Below, piece after piece: positions 45,745 to 57,267 of a stretch of DNA of 64,000 bases. The notes under the pieces are model-generated. The model saw only the letters and a program-made list of their open reading frames with translations, searched no databases and was not told the DNA's origin. The position numbers and the translations under genes are program-made. How positions within the stretch are numbered: the first letter of the stretch is position 1; the number at the start of each line of letters is the position of its first letter. The stretch is from Galerina marginata (Eukaryota; Basidiomycota; Agaricomycetes; Agaricales; Galerinaceae), in contig JAECYW010000002.1 of the NCBI GenBank assembly GCA_023014335.1, positions 2,542,001 through 2,606,000 on the forward strand, written 5' to 3'.

Positions 45745-46564
45745 ATGGGCGCATACAAATACATTGGGGAGCTCTACAAAAAGAAACAGTCGGATGTTCT
45801 CCGATTCTTGCTTCGCGTTCGGTGCGCCAGTTTTGTAACAGCACGAAGGTCCATTTCCTCATCTTGGTCTACAGGTGCTGGGAATACCGTCAACTAAATG
45901 TCGTCCACCGCGCCTCCCGCCCATCTCGCCCAGACAAAGCCCGCCGTCTTGGGTACAAGGCGAAGCAGGGATACGTCGTCTATCGAATCCGTGTCCGTCG
46001 CGGCAACCGCAAGAAGCCAGTCCCCAAGGGTATGTAGTTTGGAGAGATACAAAGGCTACATATATTCACCAGTGCCCTGCTAGGTGCCACCTTCGGTAAA
46101 CCCGTTCGTCAAGGTGTTAACCACCTCAAGTTCCAACGTGGTCTGAGAAGTACGGCCGAGGAGCGTGTTGGGAAGCGATGCGGAAATTTGCGAGTGCTGA
46201 ACTCGTACTGGGTGAACCAAGATGGTGTTTACAAGTACTATGAGGTTATCTTGGTTGACCCCAATCACAAGGCTGTGAGTTTTCCTTTGGCCTTATTGTT
46301 CGATTTTCGTTAAAGTTTTGACTTTCCAGATCCGCCGTGACGCCAGGATTAACTGGATTGTCAACCCCGTGCATAAGCGTCGCGAGGCCCGTGGTCTTAC
46401 CAGCATCGGCAAGCAGGTATGCCTTTCATTGGTTTCGTCAATCACAAGTGTTTATTTCATGCTCTTAGAACCGTGGCCTGGGCAAAGGCAGCCGCTACAA
46501 CCACACGCCTGTTCGCTCGACCTGGAAGAAACACAACACTCTCAGCCTCCGTCGCTACCGTTGA
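45745..46564 (+). CDS. RPL15: 60S ribosomal protein eL15 (RPL15)
   Basis: Five exons, 45745-45821, 45875-46029, 46084-46274, 46330-46416 and 46469-46564, give 201 residues with no frame break. [60 protein letters not shown], and the C-terminus [15 protein letters not shown] are near-identical to eL15 across eukaryotes. A core protein of the large subunit close to the exit tunnel region. The leader intron is noted separately. Confidence 0.97.
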
Positions 46565-46971
46565 TATCTTCCAGTTTCATGTACTCTTTTACTTCTTATT
46601 CCATGCCTACCGCCACATGCTGCATGTATGCTATCATGCACTTTCAAAAATATGAATGTGAACGAACGAGGTGCTCTGTAAGAAGCTGTGTGATTTGACA
46701 TGGCGGTATGAACTAGAACTGGAGTATTTCGATATCTACTCCGCCGGTGTCGTATGACACGAGGTCTACGTTATTGTCTATTTGGACCATCGTTTCATTT
46801 ATGTTCTCCCGCCATCTCGGTTCAACACGCACTAGATGCCCAGCTCTGCCGCGCCGTTCTCGTCAACGCCAACATTCCAAGTGGCCAAGACTTCACGCCC
46901 ATGTATAAAGTCGTTGCAGGTTCAGGGCCTCGCCCCTCATTGTCCTGCCTTCGAACTTATTCCAATTCACG
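46565..46971. other. Intergenic region upstream of the GH16 gene
   Basis: About 400 bp. No further gene was recognised. Confidence 0.35.
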
Positions 46972-48811
46972 ATGGTTCATTTGCTTCCTCTCAACCTTAT
47001 TTGGCTAGGCTTCTTGGCTGTCGCCCTCGGAATATCCGATCCTTGGAGTTTGGACCCTGGTCATCTTGAGCAGACACTATCCACTGCTCTAACGAAAAGG
47101 AACTCATTGAACTACAACCCCGATGGCACACCTTTTCTGTGGATACCTCAAGATGAATATTCGGGGAAGACTTTCTACGAGTATGATTTGCTGCTTTTAT
47201 GCCTTGGGGCAGTACTAACTATTTTTTCAGTCTCTGGAAATTTTTTGACGCTCCGGATCCGACGAAGCACGTCGCCTTACTGCATTATTTAAATATCCAA
47301 TGTTGACGCGTTACCCGAATATAGCGGGCATGTAAAGTGAGAAAGCCTTGATGAGCGGTGCTAATTGGACTAGGCTAACCTTGATTACAGGTATATCAAC
47401 AGGACAACAGCATTTGCAACTGGTTTAGCGTACATACAGGACGACGGGACCGTCATCATGAGTGCGGACCACACAACCCAACTGCAGCGAGGAATATATC
47501 GTAACAGGTGTGTTCAATCAGAAGAGCTCTTCATTCCTTTGACGCGTTCTGTTTAGCATTCGTATCGAAAGTTTGGCTACCTACAACACCGGGTTATTCA
47601 TTTTGGACCTGAATCGTGCTCCATGGGGTTGCGGTACGTCTCCGACTAATTTTTCTATTTAATCTGATTTGATCTGTTCATGTTATGCTAGGCGTGTGGC
47701 CTGCCTTTTGGACGGTCGGCGGCCACTGGCCATATGTATGTGCCCGTCTAGCTTGATTCACAAAATGCAACTCTAAAGAAAATGCTTCACCAGAACGGTG
47801 AAATTGATATAATTGAAGGAGTTCATGACAATCAACATAACCAAGTCGCATGGCATACCGCACCAGGTGAATTCCAAGGATTTGCTGTGCTTTGTTCGGG
47901 TTTTCGCTGAGAAGGTGGAAGGTTGCTTGTTGAACATGACCGCAGGCTTCACAGGCAGCATTTCGGTCGGTAATGCATGTGACTCTGCTTTTTCAATGCT
48001 AACCCCCTCTTCAGAACAGCGGAGGTCACAATCACACTGGCTGCAATGCCTTGAATAACGACAACACGGGCTGTGGTATTACAGAATGGAGTCGAGCCTC
48101 TTATGGACCATATTTCGACTCTCAAGGTGGTGGTGCTTTTGCCATGAAATGGGATGAAAATGACATCTCTATCTGTGAATATAATTCTCGAAATTCGACT
48201 CACATCCTGTTTACCATTCATTCAAAGGGTCGTTCTATCGGGCTGCAATACCAACCGATATCACTTCTGGTGTTCCTAATCCCTCCGAATGGGGCATACC
48301 CTCTGCAAGATTAGATTCTTCTCAGTGCAACATCGAAAATTTCTTTGCAAATCATTCCATTGTCTTTGGTTTGTCTCATCTTATTTTTGTTAAACCCGCA
48401 CTTACCTGTCAACATCTCATTCTAGATATCACTTTCTGTGGTCAGTGACAATCCCGGAGCTCCTGTGGACAATTTTTGATAGCGTGTCGTTGTATAGGGG
48501 ATTGGGCAGGAAATTCGTATGCTACATCTGGATGCCCGGGCACTTGTGAGGATAGGTTAATGGAGCCGAAAAACTTCGAGGCAAGGTTCCTCATCCGTCT
48601 GTGTGACATTGCAACTCAAAAAAAATATCAAACTATCAATTAGAATGCTTCGTGGAGCATCAATTCCCTCAAGGTCTATCAAAAACGTCTTCTTACAGGC
48701 CGCATTGAAGTGAACGGAACAGCAAGGCATGCAGTACAACAGATGACTTTGCTTTGGGCATCCCTGTTTATATTTGTCTTCACTTGTAGCACAGCACCGT
48801 TCTTTGGCTAG
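46972..48811 (+). CDS. Glycoside hydrolase family 16 endo-1,3(4)-beta-glucanase
   Basis: Signal-like start MVHLLPLNLIWLGFLAVALG. The catalytic core is spread over many small exons: YDLWKFFDAPDPT, YINRTTAFATGLAYIQDDG, LFILDLNRAPWGCGVWPAFW, then the active-site motif NGEIDIIEGV with the two catalytic glutamates (ExDxxE). It continues with HDNQHNQVAWHTAPGC, NNDNTGCGITEWSRASYG, WDENDISIW, IPTDITSGVPNPSEWG and DITFCGDWAGNSYATSGCPG. The ending NASWSINSLKVYQ is that of fungal GH16 laminarinases. A final hydrophobic stretch (LLWASLFIFVFTCS) suggests membrane or GPI attachment. Two joins (after DPTKH and before NASW) fail by one base. Confidence 0.9.
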
Positions 48812-48911
48812 TACAATGATAAAATGATAGAAGACAGGCAGCACATTTTTTAGAAGTAACACCCAAACAAAGTTCTAAAATTGACTCTTGTGATATTTTC
48901 ACGGCAATAGC

Positions 48912-50323
48912 TTACAATTTCATCTTCCACACCAATGCCTCTGTTTCCGTTTCACGGGTATCTGGCTCGCCAAAGCTTGCCCTTAGCGGGGTCACACTCA
49001 CCCAACCCTGATGTAATGCCCACCCGTCGGATCCCACTGGGAGTGAATCGAAAGATGGGGTGATGAGCCCCACCATCTCAGGACCCCATTTGAATAACAA
49101 ATCTCCAGTCTTTTCATCATCTGGGCCTGACCCGTAAGCTGGAGTTTGACGGTCAGTGAGGGGATCCGGGCCCGGAGCAACTACTGCGTGATCGTTAGTT
49201 TTGGTTTTAGAGATGTTCTTGAAGAGGCGTCCATAGGAGTTACGCCACATCCTAGTCCAACATATCTTTAAGCCTTCTTCTGAAAGAATGGTCTCTATCA
49301 GGGGAATGTTGATGCTGTAGAGGTCAACTTCGCCTTGTCGTAAACCACACTCGTCTTCTCCCCAGTTATTCCATAAGTGGTTGATTATACGGCAACCTAA
49401 CTCATGGGCGGGTTCAAAATATGAAGTAGGTGTCGGGTGCACCACCGTTCCATAAGAGATGGCAATGGAACGCTTTTTTGACAACGAGGCCGACATGGCG
49501 GCACCTATGGTACCAGATGACAGAGCAAAGGCGGCTTATTTTAGAGTTCATTAGTAAAAATATAAGGAGCAGGACTATGGACACCAAAAGGACTGACATG
49601 AAGTATTGCGCCCAAGATTAGGTCCAGATATCTATAATGCTTGTTTTGTGAGGAGTTGAATTAATAATATAGAACCCATTTTACCACAAGGTCAATGTCG
49701 TCCTTGAATAAATTGTGGAGCGCGATATTGGCACAAGTTGCTGGGGTCTGCATATTGGACTTGTTTAGTAACAGGTCAATGGTTCTATAAAATTTTGAAA
49801 TATTCCGTACACCATCTAATAGTATCCATTCCGCCTATGTTGTTAGCTTGGGCGATAGGGATCGTGAGAGTCGAGCAATGCCAACTTACCAGTTCTCCGT
49901 CGTTCAAAGGCCTGGATATCAATGAGATTTCGCCAGTTCCATCTTCCTTGGGGTAGAAGTAATTCCCCTTGGTAATCTCCTTTATATGATATGCTTTCCC
50001 TAGCGAAGGCCAAGTTCGATTATCTGGTGTAAGGGAGTGTCGACAGAAACAAACCAATCCAAGATTTCTGGGAGCTAGGGAGCACTACTTTCACGTCCCA
50101 ACCTTTGAGATTAAATTATATTTCCTTTCCAGTACCTCAACATAGAGTCCTGTCGTACCGAGATGCTGCGTGAGATGGCGATAGAGGCCGAGGATGTAAG
50201 GCGACTCCTTGGGATCAGGGGGTCCGTCATCATTCTGGGCACGCCAGTGTATGAGTGTTGCCTAGGCTTACAAGAAGATGATTAACAAACCGTCAAGAGG
50301 ACCCTTGGTTTGGCAGACGACAT
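48912..50323 (-). CDS. SurE family 5'/3'-nucleotidase (acid phosphatase)
   Basis: About eight exons starting MSSAKPRVLLT at 50323. The SurE metal-site motif NDDGPP is completed across the first intron. It continues with SPYILGLYRHLTQHLG, GWDVKVVLPSSQKSWIG, LLDGTPATCANIALHNLF, the hallmark DIDLVISGPNLGRNTS and the substrate loop ALSSGTIGAAMSAS, then IAISYG. The C-terminal exon has EVDLYSINIPLIE and, near the end, GWVSVTPLRASF. SurE enzymes dephosphorylate nucleoside monophosphates and polyphosphate; in yeast the fold is found in Pby1. Here no tubulin-tyrosine-ligase part follows. One join (before GWDVKVV) misses by one base. The 3' end converges on the GH16 gene, 100 bp away. Confidence 0.88.
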
Positions 50324-50509
50324 CCAAGTTGGATGTGTAGGGCGGTAGATGAAAATAAGTAGGACCTTGGATGTGGTGAAGCAAGCCAGGCACAAATAAT
50401 CGTGACCACTGGATAGAATTGCTAAAACTTGCATTGTGCCACAATTTCCTCCCTCATCCTCGCTTGCTCCAGTCTGGCCTTGTTACCAACCACGACACGC
50501 TGAAGTCCC

Positions 50510-53500
50510 ATGTCAGCTGCTCATGAAGTTCCAGAATTTCCAGGTCTCCTGCCGTTGGAAATGGATCCCCCGGCGGGAGCTACTTTAACGCCTGCAACTA
50601 CTCTTGCGGTGCCCACCGACACAGATTCAAATGGTTATCTTGAGTCTCCAGCACCCTCTTTTGCAGAATCCTTCTCAACAGCCCTATCCTCACCAGGAGA
50701 TGACATTGAGGATATCTCCCATCTCGGTCTATCATCCTTAGCCCCGCCCCAGAGTTTGCGAAAATCCGTCTCTGTCGATTCGTTTCAGTACGGCCGTGAG
50801 GGTTCTCGAAGTTACTCAGACGATCATCCGGAACCACCCAGACCCAATATATATGGCCCGACTGGAATTCATGAACGTCCAGACAAGCAACCTTGGTCTT
50901 TCCGACACCGTGGCGGAACAATACATCGCGATCATGATGAATCGTCACCGCTGGACTCTGATATTGATCGATACGACCCCGTTAATATAGCCTCAGTCGA
51001 CCGCTTTCGACGTCTTTCTCTCAAAAACCAGGACACTAAACATTTCATCCGAGGCGGCGACCTCCCCCTTCCTTCACGTGCCCGAAACAACAGTGCCTCG
51101 ATCGTCTCCAATCCTCGAGAACGTGGAAGCTTACCTACAGTTTCATCGACATCCTCACTCCAATCTCCCTCAAGGAGAGGGACTGCATACACCTCAACTG
51201 GTATGGGTCGACTGCGTAGTGGTAGTTTGGGTTACAATCCACCCAGTTCCTCGAAGCGGATTGTTGTAAATCCCAACACCCCGTCTCTGGTGAGTGTTTT
51301 TTGTGACATCTCCTGGTTAGAGAGCTTAGTGTCGCCCCACAGGATCGCGTTCCTTCCACCCACGATATCGTTCTTGCCGTCATTGGAACAACAGGGTGTG
51401 GCAAATCAACCGTCATTCGGAAGGGCCTCGCTGGTTATGGTTTAATGGAATCCACCGTGGTGTCTGAGTCTTCACATATGTCTGGTTTGCCTCGATGTGA
51501 GTGACTTCCATCTACGGGAGAATATATATTTCAATTTACACTGGTTTATTAGATATACGCAGAACTGGTGCTGTAATGGTCGATTCGTCTACAAACCCAC
51601 TTACCGCCCCACAACCTATCGAAGTCATAGAGGTGGAAGTTCAGACGACAACTAAGGGCCTTCTTAAATGGCCCCAGGGTCTTCCCCCGATTGACGGTGT
51701 GATGATATGCTATGATTCATCGAAGAAGAGTTCCTACCAGCCGGTTGAAAGTCTTCTCAGTGAGTAGTCATCCTGGTCTCCGTTTCTGCAATCATTCATA
51801 TTCTCATGTCGCAGAGGGCTATCGATCCATGATAATCCCCATCATGGTATTGGGATGCAAATCTGATCTTGAGCATGAAGTAGAGCCAAACGATTCGTTA
51901 GTCATGTTGAAAAGATACGATACGGGCTTAATTACCGTTTCGAACACTAATGAAGGCGGGAAAGACAAGATGAAACAATCGTTTCAGTACATGTTGAAAG
52001 CCGTCATGAGGCAGAGAGGTATTCTCCACCTTCAATGACTTTGGTTGCCCTTCTAATTCTTTTCATAGGACCAAATCGGATTATTGAAAACCGTAACCCT
52101 GCAACTCCAGATTTCTTGGGCCCGCCTTGGACAGATTCTAGGCATGATACCCCGTCCAGCTCGCCTATTATATCCTCTCCCAAGCGACCCTCCTCCCTCA
52201 TCAACAACAGTATACCCGAAGTTGCCAATGATTCTACCGCTTTCCGACCCGTAGCCTCCACAGCCGAACAATCGCTGACAACACCACCTGCAACAGATTT
52301 TTTGGTCGACACCGAACCATCAAAATCTTCGCAGGATGCACAGGATATGACAATGGCAGAATCGGAAAATGCCCACCGTCATACAGACGTCATTGAGAAT
52401 TCACCTAGTCTACCTGACGATGCCGCAAGGTCAGCCGTCGATGAAAAGAAAAACGGCGTTGTGAAAGAGCCGTCAGTATCGGCAGACATGCACATGCATT
52501 GATAGCTTACCTTCCCTTCATTTAGACGCCCAGCCCAGTGGGCAGACCTGGATGCATTGCTAGATAAACTTCTATTTCTGGCAGTGAGTGGTGAAGGTTC
52601 GTACGAGTTACAATTTCTTGTGCTGATTGGCTGACATCTTGCAACTTAACACAAACAAGACCCAACTTTCATTACTCATTTTCTCCTTACGTATCGAAGG
52701 TTTTCCACACCTCGAAGTGTTCTCCTTGCAATGCAAAAACGAATGCGTCAACTTGACAATCCATGTGGTGATCCGATGTTTGCTTGTTTTGCTCAAATGC
52801 GGTAAGAATTCCGCTGATTTTGTATAAAGGTTCATTGACATATTGTTGATAGAATATGCCACCTTCTGGAAATGTGGATTCGGGATTATGCTCACGATTT
52901 TGCCGTGCAAGGGACGGCTGGCGCTCTCAATGCTTTGATCAAGTCCATTATTTCAAAAACCCATCTTCTTCATTACGGTTCAGAATTTCTTCCTTTCCTT
53001 GAACAGCTACCAAGCCTTGTGGACCAAGACTCTGCGTGGGCTTTGAAAGCCGAGGTCCCAGACAATGACAGTGACAGCGGTGAAGAAGAAGAAACACGAA
53101 TAGACGAGACTGAATCCTTCGAAGAAAGCATCTTAAGCAATTACTCGTCTGTTGACTCAGCCAAGGTCGCGTTTCCATCCAGGGAACGCAAGTCCAGCCT
53201 CCCGTTACCCAAGACACTATTACTTCCACCCCAATCAATTAACTCATCTCCAGCCCCCTATGACCAATCACCAAAACAGCATATTAAGGATCTTGTCAAG
53301 CTTGCCCAGGAAGTTTTGAACACGGATTCAGAAGAAATAGCTCAAGAAATAACCCGAGCAGGAGTGAAGCAATTTTTAGACATAAGGGTTGGTAGGCAGT
53401 ATTTCAGTTATTTCACTATTCTGATCATGTCACAGCCCCGCGATTGGCTACATTATACTTTTGTCTCAGGGAAAAAAACCGACAACGAACCGATCACTGC

Positions 53501-54333
53501 ATTTAACAGTGTATCAAATCATCTTGCAGATTGGTTCGTTTATTTCTCTCTGCCATACTATATTTGCCTGATGGCTAGGTGTAGGGTTGTGTCACTTATC
53601 CTTTGCCACGAACGCCCGAGGCATCGGGCTCGACAGATTGAAAAGTTTGTTGAGATCGCCCAGAAACTGAGGCAGATGAACAACTATTCAGCTCTTCGCG
53701 CCTTTGTGGCCGGGATTAACAATGCCACGGATGACCCAACAATGGAACAATTCAAGGCGAAGTCGCCTGATGCCGCGAAGAACCTAATGTCATGGGATGT
53801 GCTTCTGCAGCAAATCCGCGCCCATCGCGCATATCGCCTGGCGCTAAGAAACTCGAAAGGAGCCTGTATCCCAGCTTTGTGAGTCTGCAGAGTCCATCAT
53901 CGTTATCGAAAAGTATTCTCACCGGATTTATAGGGAGGTTCACATGTCAGACCTTATCAGAGCTCATGAGGGCAATGGCGATTCTAATCCCGACTACCCG
54001 TCGAAGATTCATTGGGGTAAATTTAATATGATGGGGAGATTTATCACCAGCACTCTCCAATGCCAAGCACAATGTCGGAATTCCAGCGATTACGACTTCC
54101 CGGAGCGTCCATCGATTGCTGAACTGTTTAATAGGGGAACGGTAATGAGTACAGAGGTAAGTATTTGCCCATTTTTGTTAGTTGCCTTGCTCAGTATTTT
54201 TCTCCACAACCAAAAGATGCAAAAATCAAGGCTCAAATCTCAAGACTTTGAATATGAAGACATCCATCCATCTATTCCAACAATTGGTCAGCCCAAAGAT
54301 ATTGCTGGTTTGCGGAAATTATTCTTTTGGTGA
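50510..54333 (+). CDS. Ras guanine-nucleotide exchange factor with N-terminal P-loop domain
   Basis: Exon 1 (50510-51289, 260 codons) is Ser/Pro-rich and disordered. Exon 2 (51343-51496) opens with a Ras-like P-loop, VLAVIGTTGCGKSTVI, at about residues 270-285. Later comes a G4-like motif, VLGCKSDLE, so a degenerate small-GTPase-type domain precedes the exchange factor. After a second disordered stretch come the RasGEFN module (WADLDALLDKLLFLAVSGED, FLLTYRRFSTPRS) and the CDC25 catalytic domain: RQIEKFVEIAQKLRQMNNYS, ALRAFVAGINNATD and NPDYPSKIHWGKFNMMGRFI. RasGEFs load Ras with GTP at the membrane. The GTPase-like part has no clear G3 (DxxG), so it may be a regulatory or binding module. Confidence 0.88.
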
Positions 54334-55161
54334 TGTCTGGCCCTTTCTTCCTTTTTTTGTATTGGATATTGTGTGCTTATTTTTAGAATCACTCAACTGC
54401 TATTATTTGCTTTCGTGTTATCTGTTACAATTTATATGACGGCGGTCCAGTGGCCTGTTGTACCCAAAATCAAGCTTATGTCTCAAGCCCTCCACAATGC
54501 GGTCAACAATGCACTGCAAAAATGGGCTTAACATTATATCTCAAGATCCATTCTATGATTGACAATATAAAAACACAGTAATCCTCATCTCTCACTTGAA
54601 TTTGCAGTGACCAAAACTAAGTAACTCATTTTACGTTGTTGGCAACTGAAGGTGTCTTTCACCAAGAATATCAACATCTAGCCCTCCAGTCTTTTGCATC
54701 TGGGTTTTCTAGACTCTAATCTTTGAAAATCTTTGTAAATGGATTATACACTGCCAGCAGGTTTCAAGGCATGAAGTACATTGTCCCCAATGCTTCCCAT
54801 GAGTACTCTATATATAATATGAAAATTCGACGAATGGGCCTGGTGTGGTAAACTTCAAGTTTATTGTATCTTTAAATTTGATGGACCCAATATCTATGTA
54901 ATTTTGAAAACCTAGTGAAAACCTTACATGTGGCATGTAGAAGAAGAAATATGCGCCGCTTGTCGCCAACGTTGACTCCTCGCGCCGTGGGTGGTGAATT
55001 TGGTAATAAAGCACAATGTAGTTGCTCCCCGACTTTTCGATATGATGTTGTTTGGATGTAGTTTTTGGCTGGGACTGAGCAAACTACCAAATAGTGCATA
55101 ATAACAATGCAAGTGCCATCATTCGTGACTCGTGAGTCGTTGGTGCATGCTCAATTCGTCT
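54334..55161. other. Intergenic region, AT-rich
   Basis: About 0.8 kb between the RasGEF and the membrane-protein gene. No gene, RNA or repeat was recognised. Confidence 0.4.
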
Positions 55162-55970
55162 ATGAATTATCTGTTCCTGCTACCACTGGTTTTCTTCATC
55201 CTTTTTGTGCAATTTGTGAGCTTATGTCTTACCTGTGAAGCTCTCTAATTATCAGCGACCTTTCAGGTATCCGTTGAAGCTGGATGGACGAAATGGGAAG
55301 CAACCAATTTTTGTAAATGTAGGTGGTTCATTAACACCCATCATTCTTCAGTGATTTACCCTTTCTCTACAACTAAAGGCATATGCTTTCAGTCAAGCTA
55401 TGCGATATTGCCATTGAATATACCTGACAACCCATCTCAACCTTGTTTATCATGCACAAAGCAATGGTGCTTGAACCAAAATCTTCCGATTTGCGCAGGT
55501 GCTTCATTGGGTAACACAAACCCTGACACCGCTACGGGGAAAGAAGGGGACGTCGAAGCTCGATGTTTTCGTATGTCTTCTTCCCAAGTCCTCAGGACTC
55601 GTACTGAATCAGCTCTATTCTTTCCCTTAGAGCGTGATTCCCCAAGGGATCAACTTGTCGTTACTTTGTTCCTCCTGACGGTCTTTGGTCTTCTGCTTGG
55701 TGCCGGTATCAAGAGCCGCATGTTGAAAGCAGGGTTTACGGGAGAGCTTCCTTGGAACCGAAGAAACCAAGCAAGGTGGTGGGAGGTAAGTCATTTCATT
55801 GCTCACTAGGAGCTCTGTAACCCCTGATTATGGCGAATAAATACAACAAGCCTTGGATTCCTCGAAGGGAAGAACCCGACGGCGCTCTTGGACTTACTCG
55901 CTTTGGGATGAGTGCGACGCACCCAGACAGAAGAGGAGATTATGATACTATCTCTGACAATCGTTCTTGA
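55162..55970 (+). CDS. Cys-rich single-pass membrane protein of unknown function
   Basis: The N-terminal hydrophobic start is MNYLFLLPLVFFILFVQF. A lumenal domain with many cysteines follows (LSCTKQWCLNQNLPICAGAS and DVEARCF), then a clear membrane helix LVVTLFLLTVFGLLLGAGI. The cytosolic tail is basic and ends PWIPRREEPDGALGL with RRGDYDTISDNRS. I believe the same pattern (CTxxWCLxQxLPIC, then RDSPRDQ before the helix) recurs in fungal proteins of unknown role, but I cannot name the family. The last intron (TGGTGGGAG to CCTTGG) is well defined. The exons between WEATNFC and SYAILPLN are uncertain. Confidence 0.6.
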
Positions 55971-56214
55971 TGTTGCAGCATCCACTTCATACATTTCTAT
56001 CTAGTTACTTACCAGTGTCTATCGATGTGCTGTAATACTAGACGGAGGACTCTTTCAAATTTGCTATTGAATGCATTAAATAACCAAGAATCCTGGAACA
56101 ATATTTGCAAAAATTTCCACATGTTACTGTCACATGCACAAGTGTCTTCTAACCTGATGCTCAAAAGCTTGCTTACTCACAGCACCGTTGATGGTTTGCT
56201 TCCTCGACGAATAA

Positions 56215-56609
56215 ATGGGTTGCCTCAACTCAAAACCATCCGCCTACGAAGGCGGCCATGCTGTCCTGAGTTCAGGTCCCGTCAACGGCAATTCTGGAGC
56301 TTCAAATCCCCAGGCTTCTCGCCCTTCAGATCCCCGTACCGCTGCGGCGGAAGCAGCAGAGCGTCGAATGCAGGCGGTAAGCATCTCACATCAGGAATAT
56401 CCACACCTTCTAGAAATGTTCTACAGGCTCAAAGAAGGGGTACAAACGAAGCGAACCCCAAACAGGGCAAACTTGCTGGGCAGTTAGCGAAGCAGAATAG
56501 TTCGAAACCGGGTCCTCAACCACAACAAGAGGAAAGGCTGGTGGTAAGTACACCTGACAACGTGGCATAGGACAAGCTTATAGATTCGAAACTCTTCCAG
56601 TGGGATTGA
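56215..56609 (+). CDS. Small acylated protein with VCP/Cdc48-interacting motif (SVIP-like)
   Basis: Three exons, 56215-56376, 56427-56543 and 56601-56609, encode 95 residues in a clean frame. The start MGCLNSKPSA is an ideal N-myristoylation (Gly2) plus palmitoylation (Cys3) signal. At residues 41-51 the sequence RTAAAEAAERR matches the VIM consensus R-x5-A-A-x2-R, which binds the N domain of p97/Cdc48. It is followed by a basic helix (GKLAGQLAKQNSSK) and the end LVWD. Human SVIP has the same plan: acylated N-terminus, one VIM helix, small size; it inhibits ERAD. The functional call is inference from the motif. The last exon is only three codons including the stop. Confidence 0.7.
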
Positions 56610-57267
56610 AATCAAATACTTAGCTACCGATCCTTCCTACGGGTATTGGGCCACCTATGACATTCCTTACCATTTCACGGGATGCCTCACTTGCCACACG
56701 TTTTAAAAACGCCTGACGCAACTGGTTGAGAGCCGGGCACTCGGGGAATCCTACCCGTATAATCATACCCCCTATTGCCCTCGATTCTAGTGGCGTGCAT
56801 GGCATATATTACTGATTGGAATAAGTTTAAAAATGGAATTGCTACCTCTGCTAGTTTACCAGTTTTTTCGCTTGAGAGATATTATGCGGATACCGTTATG
56901 CTTTCTTCAGACGTTGTTACTGCTGGCTATATATTGTGCCAGGGCTGTACAAATTAAATGTATAGCCTTCTGCCCATCTATCTAAAATCGTAGGAACCAG
57001 CTTGTTTTGGACCCTATGTACACCGTTCCCGAACCGTGACTCGGCTATTAAATTCAAACCCTGGATTGGCGCTTGAATTTGTACAACACCATGCAAAAGA
57101 GCCCTCCAATTCTGATTGCACACCAGTGCTAGCTTTGACCATCTGAACGCGCAGAAACGGTGCGCAAAACGTTGCACCTGTCAGAATTGATATGATGCTT
57201 TTCAACTAACCACCGATTGATAGGACCACGCTTACGCACGGCACGGCTCACAAGCTGTTGTTCATAT
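56610..57267. other. Intergenic region, possible unrecognised gene on the minus strand
   Basis: Two minus-strand frames, 56620-56805 (ending REMVRNVIGGPIPVGRIGS) and 56917-57177 (with LDRWAEGYTFNLYSPG), look more protein-like than chance and could be exons of one small gene. I could not join them or recognise a family. Otherwise no feature was seen. Confidence 0.2.
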
